Program-made: the position numbers and the translations under genes
The notes under the pieces: generated by a model
Seen by the model: only the letters and a program-made list of their open reading frames with translations
Database searches by the model: none
Told to the model about the DNA's origin: nothing
Shown: positions 1 through 5,642 of the stretch, one piece after another
Layout of the letters: the number at the start of each line of letters is the position of its first letter
How positions within the stretch are numbered: position 1 is the stretch's first letter
Assembly: GCA_964371695.1 (NCBI GenBank)
Contig: CAYJOG010000003.1
Location: 1 to 21,940 of the forward strand
Origin: CAYJOG01 sp964371695 [NCBI: uncultured bacterium]
Lineage (GTDB): Bacteria; CAYJOG01
Reading direction: 5' to 3'
DNA length: 21,940 nt

Positions 1-219
1 GTTTGGCTCAGTGTAAGAAAAGGTGTTCACGCTGGGCAGGGCGCGGTGCTGGAGAATCCATTCTCCGGTTTTGAGGTGCCAGAAAAGGTCGGGGTCGCTC
101 AAAGGCGCGAGGGTGGCCAGAAAGGCCACAACCGCCGCAGGCAGAAACCAGAGCCAGGCCTCTTTTGGTTCAAGGGGACTGGAAGAAGCATCAAAACCCT
201 GGGCAGGCGATTTAAGCAT
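1..219 (-). CDS. Polytopic membrane protein, N-terminal part (glycosyltransferase-like), runs off window
   Basis: This is the first 73 codons of a minus-strand gene that continues past base 1. The visible protein has a polar start of about 20 residues, then a hydrophobic segment (about residues 22-40, LWFLPAAVVAFLATLAPL). It is followed by SDPDLFWHLKTGEWI and then LPSVNTFSYTEPN. An acidic-aromatic motif of the type D-x-D-x-F/W-H right after the first membrane helix, then a 'P..(N/D)TFS.T' motif, is typical of the first external loop of GT-C-fold or undecaprenyl-phosphate-sugar-using membrane glycosyltransferases and related proteins. The assignment to a transferase is inference from that loop only. 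The ATG at 219 has no clear Shine-Dalgarno sequence. An in-frame ATG at 286 would add 22 residues beginning MTRTSPRLRKF and cannot be excluded. ndk lies upstream on the same strand, 127 bases away, with a REP-like palindrome between. Confidence 0.6.
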   Translation of the reverse strand, partial: MLKSPAQGFDASSSPLEPKEAWLWFLPAAVVAFLATLAPLSDPDLFWHLKTGEWILQHRALPSVNTFSYTEPN

Positions 220-294
220 TTTGTGAGGCCGTTGGTGTGTTTTGGACAGCCAGGAATTTGCGCAGTCGCGGCGATGTCCTCGTCATCGTAAATT

Positions 295-322
295 GTAGGC
301 GCGGTGAGAACACCGCGCCTAC
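295..322. repeat. REP-like palindrome, single copy
   Basis: This is a perfect 12-bp inverted repeat, GTAGGCGCGGTG then AGAA then CACCGCGCCTAC, lying between the ndk stop codon and the next minus-strand gene. The arm shares its GTAGGCGCGGTG core with the inverted pair at 2400-2488, so it belongs to a dispersed family. No T-tract follows on either strand, so it is not a textbook intrinsic terminator. It could still protect the ndk mRNA 3' end, as REP elements do. Confidence 0.7.
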
Positions 323-346
323 TCTACGGATTCGCCAAAAAATGTT

Positions 347-766
347 TCAAAGAACTTCCTGTTCGCTGAAGAAAAAGGGGATTTCCCGTTCGGCGCTGGG
401 GATGGAGTCGGAGCCGTGGGTGGCGTTTTCGCCCACGCTGTCGCCATAGAGCGCCCGCAGGCTGCCCGCATCGGCCTTGGCGGGATCGGTGGCGCCCATC
501 ACTTCGCGCCCCAGTTTCACGGCGCCATCGCCTTCCAGCACCATGGCCACCACGGGGCCGCTGCAAATGAAATCCACCAGTTCCCGGTAAAACGGGCGTT
601 CCTTGTGTTCGGCATAAAAAGCTTCGGCCACTGCGGGGCGCACCCGGCATTTCTTCACGCCCACCACCTCCAGGCCGCGGTCTTCAAAAGCCTTGATGCA
701 GGCGCCCACCACGTTTTTCTTCACCGCGTTGGGTTTGATCATGATAAAAGTCCGTTCCTTGCTCAT
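347..766 (-). CDS. ndk: Nucleoside diphosphate kinase
   Basis: Cytosolic enzyme that passes the gamma-phosphate of ATP to NDPs and dNDPs through a phospho-histidine, balancing the (d)NTP pools. The 139-residue protein is close to the usual length of about 140. It starts with the family's (R)TF-x-MIKP-x-AV motif and contains the active-site motif NATHGSDS, with the catalytic histidine at residue 117. The C-terminus after the active site (PSAEREIPFFF) is the usual helical tail. The ATG at 766 is preceded by a good Shine-Dalgarno sequence (AGGAAGG, about 7 bases away). Upstream is about 90 bases of leader and then a multi-hairpin array (857-1045). A TAAAAT at 815-820 on the minus strand could be a -10 box, but I see no convincing -35 partner, so the gene may also be read through from 1048-2289. 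Confidence 0.97.
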   Translation of the reverse strand: MSKERTFIMIKPNAVKKNVVGACIKAFEDRGLEVVGVKKCRVRPAVAEAFYAEHKERPFYRELVDFICSGPVVAMVLEGDGAVKLGREVMGATDPAKADAGSLRALYGDSVGENATHGSDSIPSAEREIPFFFSEQEVL

Positions 767-823
767 GCTGATCCTTCCTGGCCGGCGTGGTTGTCCTGGT
801 CCGGTCCGGCCCGCATTTTAGTG

Positions 824-838
824 CCTGTTTACAAAGTC
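824..838. repeat. Array boundary motif, outlying copy
   Basis: The motif CCTGTTTACAAAGTC sits in the ndk leader. The same CTGTTTnnAAAGTC sequence recurs at 880-893, on the edge of hairpin 4 of the neighbouring array, and at 21764-21777, on the edge of the array at the window end. It may be the true edge of the element or a relic of a further hairpin whose other half was lost. Confidence 0.5.
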
Positions 839-856
839 TGCCCTTGGATTTTTCAG

Positions 857-1045
857 GGTGTTTATCAACACCTAAGAGTCTGTTTGAAAAGTCCGTCGTG
901 GACTTTTCAAACCCAACGCCTTCGGGGGCAAGCCCCCTTGGCGTGGCGAAAACCTCAGTGTTTTTAACACTTCGGCTTTCGGGTGCGGTCATCCATGACC
1001 GCAAGCCCCTGTTTGAAAACAAATCTCCATTCGTTTTCAAACAGG
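857..1045 (-). ncRNA. Multi-hairpin structured element, copy A (putative RNA)
   Basis: Six consecutive hairpins fill the gap between the outer-membrane barrel gene (stop codon at 1048-1050, two bases away) and ndk. In minus-strand order: H0 at 1045-1008 (13-bp stem, 12-base loop); H1 at 1003-984 (7 bp, loop ATGGAT); H2 at 981-947 (outer CGAAAGCC with GGTTTTCG, GA on both sides of an inner AGTGTT/AACACT stem); H3 at 944-916 (ACGCC/GGCGT around a GGGGGC/GCCCCC stem); H4 at 912-882 (13 bp, loop ACGAC); H5 at 872-857 (6 bp, loop GATA). Spacers are only 2-9 bases. Two related arrays exist in the window with the same order but different stem sequences. The minus strand is taken as sense because the one non-Watson-Crick pair in H2 is G.U on that strand and A.C on the other. 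No T-tract is seen. Function unknown. Calling it an RNA is inference. Confidence 0.65.
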
Positions 1046-1047
1046 CT

Positions 1048-2289
1048 CTAATACGCCACGCGCCAGTCCAGTTGAATGCTGCGCTCCAGTTCAAGCTGGG
1101 GGCCGTTCAGGGTTTGCCAGATGGGCGCCAGCACCTCCAGCGACACCCGGTGGTGGTCGCTGCGGTCGGGGCCAAGGATGTTCAGGCCCAGCCCCAGGCT
1201 GATGCGCCTGCCCCCCTGGCGTTTGCTGTCCATGGTGGGGTCGGTGGCCGGGTTCAGTGCTTTGTCGTTCCCGGCCAGGTCGCCCCAGCTTTCCCACAAC
1301 AGGCGCGCCCCGGCGCTGGTGCGCTGGGTGAAGTTGTATTGGGCATAGGCGGTGGCGGCCAGTCTCGCGCCGGGTTTGTAATCCCGCTTGTTCGTGCCCA
1401 GACTCACCGCGCCGGTCATCTGCGCGCCCACTGTCCAGGGCACCCCCTGACGTTTGAACGAAAGCCCCGGCAGCAGTTCCATGGTGCCGCTGCCCAGTTG
1501 CATGGAGTAGGGCAGTTGCAGTTTGGCCCCGACGGTGAGGGGGGTGTCGTCTTTTTCGTCCACCGAGCCGGTGGGCAGGCTCAGGCCCAGGTGGGCGTGC
1601 CACGCGCCGCCACGGGTGGGGATTTTCCAGCGGGTGATGACCCGGATGTCCCCGAGGCCCTCGGCTTTGGTGCGGCTGGTGAGGTTGGTGTTGGTGAGGC
1701 TGTCGCGGTTGTGGATGACATAGGGCACACCCACCAGCAGCGCCGTGCGGTCGTTCAGGCCATAAGCGGCCTGCAGGCGGTGGGTGAGGGTGTTCTGGCG
1801 GGTGGGGGTGGTGGTGTAGGTGTACAGGTTGCGTCCCGTCAGGTTCACCACGTCGGGGGCGTTTACGCCACTTTTGCCACTGCGCAGACCCGACTTGCGG
1901 GTGTGACGCCACGCATAACCAAACACCCAGTCGCCGTGGGGGGGCGTGTGATCTGGCCAACGGCCGGGGGGGCCGACGTCGTCGGCGGTGACCTGGGGCA
2001 GTTCGGTTTTCATGCCTTTTTTGGAGGGGGGTTTGGGAATGTAGGCGTTGGGTTTCTTTTTGGGTTCCTCTGGTTTGGTGGGTGAGGCGGTTTTGGTTGT
2101 CTTGGGAGCCGCCTTGGCGGGGTCGGGGGGCGCTTTGATGTGGGCCTCTGGTTTGAACACCGGCTGGTTTTTGTGCTGGATGGTTTTGGGATGGTCGCTG
2201 GCTTGGGCGCTGGCGCTGAGGCACAGGGCGGTCAGGCTGAGGGCCAGTTTTAACAAGGCAGCGGGCAGCAGAGGCGTATGTTTGGCCAT
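1048..2289 (-). CDS. Outer-membrane beta-barrel protein, MetA-phenol-degradation-like transporter family
   Basis: The 413-residue protein begins with a Sec signal peptide (hydrophobic core about residues 8-24, likely cleavage after ASAQA at 30). A proline/lysine-rich linker follows (about 36-100, with runs such as PKPPSKKG), then a barrel domain from about 118. The barrel has alternating hydrophobic strands, the segments YGLNDRTALLVGVPYV and GLGDIRVITRWK typical of the MetA-pathway phenol degradation (Phenol_MetA_deg) outer-membrane family, and a C-terminal aromatic residue (LDWRVAY) as needed for BAM recognition. The family is thought to form outer-membrane channels. The substrate cannot be read from sequence. 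The ATG at 2289 was chosen over upstream in-frame starts because AAAGGAG lies about 7 bases before it and the signal peptide starts there. The Pro/Lys linker could span periplasm or contact peptidoglycan (inference). Confidence 0.8.
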   Translation of the reverse strand: MAKHTPLLPAALLKLALSLTALCLSASAQASDHPKTIQHKNQPVFKPEAHIKAPPDPAKAAPKTTKTASPTKPEEPKKKPNAYIPKPPSKKGMKTELPQVTADDVGPPGRWPDHTPPHGDWVFGYAWRHTRKSGLRSGKSGVNAPDVVNLTGRNLYTYTTTPTRQNTLTHRLQAAYGLNDRTALLVGVPYVIHNRDSLTNTNLTSRTKAEGLGDIRVITRWKIPTRGGAWHAHLGLSLPTGSVDEKDDTPLTVGAKLQLPYSMQLGSGTMELLPGLSFKRQGVPWTVGAQMTGAVSLGTNKRDYKPGARLAATAYAQYNFTQRTSAGARLLWESWGDLAGNDKALNPATDPTMDSKRQGGRRISLGLGLNILGPDRSDHHRVSLEVLAPIWQTLNGPQLELERSIQLDWRVAY

Positions 2290-2319
2290 GGGTGACTCCT
2301 TTGGGGATGGAACACCGGG

Positions 2320-2348
2320 ACAATACCCATGCTGGTCTGGGGCCTCAA
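2320..2348 (-). promoter_or_regulatory. Candidate promoter for the outer-membrane barrel gene
   Basis: On the minus strand, TTGAGG (2348-2343) and TATTGT (2325-2320) are separated by 17 bases, about 30 bases before the start codon at 2289. Each hexamer matches the sigma-70 consensus at four of six positions. The spacing and location are good and the boxes are mediocre, so this is a suggestion only. Confidence 0.3.
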
Positions 2349-2399
2349 GCCCATAGCTGTTAACTTTCGGCAAGAAATCAAGGCTTTACGCGCTTTACA

Positions 2400-2488
2400 G
2401 GAGTAGGCGCGGTGTCCACACCGCGCAAAAGCTACAAAAAATCAAGAGTTTTCGCCCTCCACGGCGGTGTGGACACCGCTGCTACTCC
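2400..2488. repeat. Inverted pair of REP-like palindromes
   Basis: Two copies of a palindromic unit face each other between the rlmN stop and the barrel-gene promoter. The left copy (2400-2426) reads GGAGTAGGCGCGGTGTCC then ACACCGCG. The reverse complement of the right copy (2463-2488) reads GGAGTAGCAGCGGTGTCC then ACACCGCC. Each unit folds on itself (GCGGTGT/ACACCGC), and the outer GGAGTAG and CTACTCC can pair around the whole 89-base block. This is the layout of a BIME/REPIN-type doublet. The core matches the single palindrome at 295-322. No REP-associated transposase is in the window. Confidence 0.75.
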
Positions 2489-2522
2489 GGAATAGTTAGC
2501 ATCTATGGAGGCTCAAGCTTGG

Positions 2523-3575
2523 TTACAATGCACCCGCCCTGGCAGCCAATTGGCCGCAGGCGGCGTTCACCGCCTGGCCCCGCGTGTCGCGGCGGAACAC
2601 GTCCACACCGGCCTGACGCAGAACCGCCATGAAATCACCCACCTGTTTTTCGCCGGGGGGAGACTGGGTGAGCGGCAGGCCCGCCACGGGGTTCACCGGA
2701 ATCAGGTTGACCTTGAAGGGTTTGCCCTGCACCAGACGAGCCAGTTCGTGGGCCTGTTCGGGGGTGTCGTTCAGGTCGCTCAACAGGGTCCATTCCAGTG
2801 TGGTGGGCTGGTTGATTTTTTGGGCATAGGCCGCGCCAAAGTCGAGTAGTTCAATGATGCTGCTGCCCGCACGGGGAACCAGCGTTTGGCGCAGGTCTTC
2901 GGTGGCGGCGTGCAGCGACAGGGCCAGGCCCACGGGCAGCTCAAAGGTCAGCAGCCGGTCAAACCCGCCGCGCATTCCCACCGTGCTGAGGGTGATGTGG
3001 CGCGGCCCAAAGGCCCGGCCCCTGGGGTGGGTGATGAGGTGCAGAAACCGCAGCACGTTGTCCAGGTTCAGCATCGGCTCGCCCATGCCCATCAGCACCA
3101 GATGTTTGAGCGGCCCGGTCTGCGCCTCGGCCAGCGTCACCTGCTCCACCATTTCCCAGGGTTGCAGGTGGCGCAGAAAACCCAGGGTGCCCGTGGCGCA
3201 AAAGGCGCAGCCCACGGCGCAGCCGCATTGTGAACTGAGGCACAGCGTGTTGCGGCCTTCCAGGGGAATATGCACCATTTCAAAAAACTGCGGCCCGTCG
3301 CCCGTGAGCACCCAGCGGGTGGTGTCGTCCGGGGCGGCGTGGGTCTGCTGCACGTTCAGGGGAGTGAGGCGCACGGCCCCGGCCACGGTGTGGCGCAGGG
3401 CCTTGGGCCATGTGCTGAGGGCTTCAAAATCCCGCAGCCCCTGGGCGTGCAGCGCCTCGAACACCTGCATGGCGCGAAAGGCCGGTTGACCAAGCCCGCC
3501 AAGCAGGGCACCCCAGTCGTTGATGTCCAGGTCAAGGCCATGGGGCAGGGCGGCTGGTTTTTCATCGGTGTTCAC
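2523..3575 (-). CDS. rlmN: Dual-specificity 23S rRNA/tRNA adenine-C2 methyltransferase RlmN
   Basis: Radical SAM enzyme that methylates C2 of A2503 in 23S rRNA and, in many bacteria, A37 of some tRNAs. With the GTG start at 3575 the protein has 350 residues, normal for the family. The radical SAM cluster motif C-AVG-C-AF-C is at 119-126. The family-specific cysteine seven residues before it (TLCLSSQ, C112) and the C-terminal resolving cysteine (NAACGQ, about 340) are both present, matching E. coli C118 and C355. MGMGEP (SAM binding) and LSTVGM are also visible. An ATG at 3617 is in frame but would put the first 14 codons inside dcd on the other strand, so GTG 3575 is preferred. Neither start has a clear Shine-Dalgarno sequence. 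The gene is divergent from dcd, 19 bases apart. Confidence 0.95.
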   Translation of the reverse strand: MNTDEKPAALPHGLDLDINDWGALLGGLGQPAFRAMQVFEALHAQGLRDFEALSTWPKALRHTVAGAVRLTPLNVQQTHAAPDDTTRWVLTGDGPQFFEMVHIPLEGRNTLCLSSQCGCAVGCAFCATGTLGFLRHLQPWEMVEQVTLAEAQTGPLKHLVLMGMGEPMLNLDNVLRFLHLITHPRGRAFGPRHITLSTVGMRGGFDRLLTFELPVGLALSLHAATEDLRQTLVPRAGSSIIELLDFGAAYAQKINQPTTLEWTLLSDLNDTPEQAHELARLVQGKPFKVNLIPVNPVAGLPLTQSPPGEKQVGDFMAVLRQAGVDVFRRDTRGQAVNAACGQLAARAGAL

Positions 3576-3586
3576 GCCGGTATAGT
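3559..3586 (+). promoter_or_regulatory. Candidate promoter for dcd, possibly giving a leaderless mRNA
   Basis: TTTTCA (3559-3564) and TATAGT (3581-3586) are 16 bases apart. The -10 box matches the consensus at five of six positions. It ends only 8 bases before the dcd GTG at 3595, where no Shine-Dalgarno sequence is present, so the transcript could begin at or next to the start codon. On the other strand the same bases read TACTAT, ending 6 bases before the rlmN GTG, so the site may serve both genes. Confidence 0.4.
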
Positions 3587-3594
3587 AACTCCCC

Positions 3595-4233
3595 GTGATT
3601 CTCTGCCGCGAAGCCATTCTTGAAGCCTATGAACAGGGGCGCATTGTCATTGATCCTTTTGAGCCCTCACTGGTGAGCATCAACAGCGTGGATGTGCGCC
3701 TGGGCAGCGATATTTTTCGCCTGCGGCATCAGGATTTCCGTGATCTGTATCATGTGAGCGAGGACGCCTGGGAAAAAGTCGAACCGGTGGAAGTGGCCTG
3801 GGTGCGCAAAAAAATGCCCGGTTTTGGCGGCGAGGCGCTCAAGGATGACGACCAGGCGTTTCTGCTCAAAAGCGGCGAGTTTTATCTGGGCACGTCGCTG
3901 GAGCGCATCGGCACCGCCGTGCCCAAAGAGGGGGATGAAGCCCTGGTGGCCGAAATGAAAGCCCGCAGCACGGTGGGGCGTCAGGGACTCACGGTGGCGC
4001 TCTGCGCCGGACTGGGCGACGTGGGTTATCAGAGCCGCTGGGCGCTGGAAATCAGGGTGGTGGACTACGGCGACATTCCCCTGGTGGTGGGCACGCCCAT
4101 TGCCCAGGTGGTGTTTCACACCGCCACGCCCACCGCTCATCACTACATGGGTCAGGATCGTTATCAGGCAGACGCGGGAGAAGCCGCCCCCGCTGTGCGT
4201 TTTTTACCCAAAAACCTGCGGGTGGTGCGGTAA
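3595..4233 (+). CDS. dcd: dCTP deaminase family protein
   Basis: Trimeric cytosolic enzyme that deaminates dCTP to dUTP for dTMP synthesis. Some members also hydrolyse dUTP to dUMP. The 212-residue protein is a little longer than the E. coli enzyme (193). It opens with the family pattern MILCREAILEAYEQGRI. It carries the core FYLGTSLERI (about 96-105), KARSTVGRQGL (122-132) and GYQSRWALEI (144-153), with Glu152 in the position of the catalytic glutamate. The extra length is in the 45-90 region. Mono- or bifunctional activity cannot be decided from sequence. GTG 3595 is the only sensible start, and no Shine-Dalgarno sequence is present. The GH1 gene follows after 18 bases on the same strand, suggesting co-transcription. 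Confidence 0.88.
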   Translation: MILCREAILEAYEQGRIVIDPFEPSLVSINSVDVRLGSDIFRLRHQDFRDLYHVSEDAWEKVEPVEVAWVRKKMPGFGGEALKDDDQAFLLKSGEFYLGTSLERIGTAVPKEGDEALVAEMKARSTVGRQGLTVALCAGLGDVGYQSRWALEIRVVDYGDIPLVVGTPIAQVVFHTATPTAHHYMGQDRYQADAGEAAPAVRFLPKNLRVVR

Positions 4234-4251
4234 CCCGAAAAAGGAAGTTCC

Positions 4252-5622
4252 GTGAAAGACAAAAAGTTTCCCAAGGGTTTCTGGTGGGGCACCGCCACGG
4301 CGGGGCATCAGTTTGAAGGCGGCAACGAACACAGCGACTGGTGGGCCTGGGAGAAAAAGGGCTTGGTGCGCGAGGGCCACGTGAGCGGCCGGGCCTGCGA
4401 CTATTGGCACAAGTGGCGCGAAGACCACCAGTTGATGAAAGACTTTGGCCACACCTGTTTTCGCCTGGGGCTGGAGTGGGCGCGCATCGAACCCCGCGAC
4501 GGCCAGTTCGACGAAAAAGCCATTGGGCAATACCGCGAAATGCTCGAGGATTTGCAGAGCAAGGGCATCCGGGTGTGCCTCACGCTCAACCACTGGGTGG
4601 TGCCCCAGTGGTTCCGCGCCATGGGGGGCTGGGAGCACAAAAAGGCCCTGGCTTATTGGGAGCGGTTCGTGAAAAAAGTCGTGCCTGCCCTGGCCCCCTG
4701 CGTGGACCTGTGGGTGACACTGAACGAACCCATGGTGCCCATCATCGCCGGTTACATCGCCGGATATTTTCCGCCGCAAAAAATCAATCCCCTGGCGGCG
4801 GCCACGGTGTTCCGCGCCCTGCTGCGGGCGCACGCCATCGCCTACCGGGTGATCCACGCCGAGGTGAGCAAAGCCGCCGGGGGCGGGCCGGTGATGGTGG
4901 GTTTTGCCAGCGCCATCCAGCACTTCGAGCCGTGGGACTACGACAACGGCGTGGCGTCGCTTTTGCAGCGGGCGGCGGCGCGGTTCCTCACCCAGACCAG
5001 CTATGCCTGCTGGGACGACAGCGTGACCAGCGGCCACGTCGCCCTGCCTTTTGGCCAGGGCCAGGAAATTCCCGACCTCAAAGACACGGTGGATTTTGTG
5101 GGCGTGAACTATTACACGCGCATCAGTGTGCGGCTGAACCTGGCCACCGTGAGCAACGTGATGACCGAGGGGTATGACATCCCGGAGGGCATCGAGAAAA
5201 CGGACATGGGCTGGCAGATTTTTCCACCGGGTTTTTATCATGTGCTGCGCGACCAGCACACCCGCTACGGCAAACCCATCTACATCACCGAAAACGGCTG
5301 CGGCGACGCGGGCGACGACATGCGGCGGCGTTATCTGCTCACCCACATCGCCCAGATGCACCGGGCCATTCAGGACGGCGTGGATATCCGGGGCTACTTT
5401 CACTGGACCTTTTGCGACAACTTCGAGTGGCGCGAGGGTTACACCAAAAAGCTGGGGCTTTTTGAGTTGGACCACAACGACCCGGACCTCAAACGCGTGC
5501 CCCGCCAAAGCGCCTACATGTTCCAGGAAATCGCCAAACACAACGGCATCACGCAGAAGATCGAAAACACCTACGGCCCCGGCTGCATCGAAAAATGGGA
5601 AAACGCCGTGGGGTTTGTGTAG
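4252..5622 (+). CDS. Glycoside hydrolase family 1 beta-glucosidase-like enzyme
   Basis: Retaining (beta/alpha)8-barrel glycosidase of 456 residues, normal length for GH1. The N-terminal signature FPKGFWWGTATAGHQFEGG is at 6-24. The acid/base motif TLNEP is at 156-160 (Glu159) and the nucleophile motif ITENG at 345-349 (Glu347). The aglycone/glycone-site segment HWTFCDNFEW is at 384-393. All catalytic residues are in place, so it should be active. Beta-glucosidase is the commonest activity, but galactosidase, fucosidase or 6-phospho variants share these motifs. No signal peptide is seen, so it is cytosolic. GTG 4252 has GGAAG about 6 bases upstream. It lies 18 bases after dcd, a functionally unrelated partner. 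The orphan cyclase-like gene begins 20 bases after its stop. Confidence 0.92.
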   Translation: MKDKKFPKGFWWGTATAGHQFEGGNEHSDWWAWEKKGLVREGHVSGRACDYWHKWREDHQLMKDFGHTCFRLGLEWARIEPRDGQFDEKAIGQYREMLEDLQSKGIRVCLTLNHWVVPQWFRAMGGWEHKKALAYWERFVKKVVPALAPCVDLWVTLNEPMVPIIAGYIAGYFPPQKINPLAAATVFRALLRAHAIAYRVIHAEVSKAAGGGPVMVGFASAIQHFEPWDYDNGVASLLQRAAARFLTQTSYACWDDSVTSGHVALPFGQGQEIPDLKDTVDFVGVNYYTRISVRLNLATVSNVMTEGYDIPEGIEKTDMGWQIFPPGFYHVLRDQHTRYGKPIYITENGCGDAGDDMRRRYLLTHIAQMHRAIQDGVDIRGYFHWTFCDNFEWREGYTKKLGLFELDHNDPDLKRVPRQSAYMFQEIAKHNGITQKIENTYGPGCIEKWENAVGFV

Positions 5623-5642
5623 GCCATCGTGAGGCGGTCGAT

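Noticed and set aside
857-1045. Reading the arrays as CRISPR or integron attC sites
   Set aside because: The units are inverted hairpins of different sequence, not direct repeats with spacers, and no cas or integrase gene is near. The flanking genes are housekeeping and I see no RYYYAAC/GTTRRRY attC core.
857-1045. Reading the hairpins as a set of intrinsic terminators
   Set aside because: No T-tract follows any stem on either strand. Five or six ordered hairpins with conserved loops exceed what termination needs, although an effect on transcript ends is possible.
787-2085. Long plus-strand open frame across array A and the barrel gene
   Set aside because: It is antisense to a gene with signal peptide, Shine-Dalgarno sequence and family motifs. 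Its product is low-complexity Gly/Val/His-rich, typical of GC-rich shadow frames.
4204-5541. 445-codon minus-strand open frame opposite the GH1 gene
   Set aside because: GH1 has every catalytic motif. The antisense product has no recognisable domain and reflects the absence of stops in GC-rich antisense frames.
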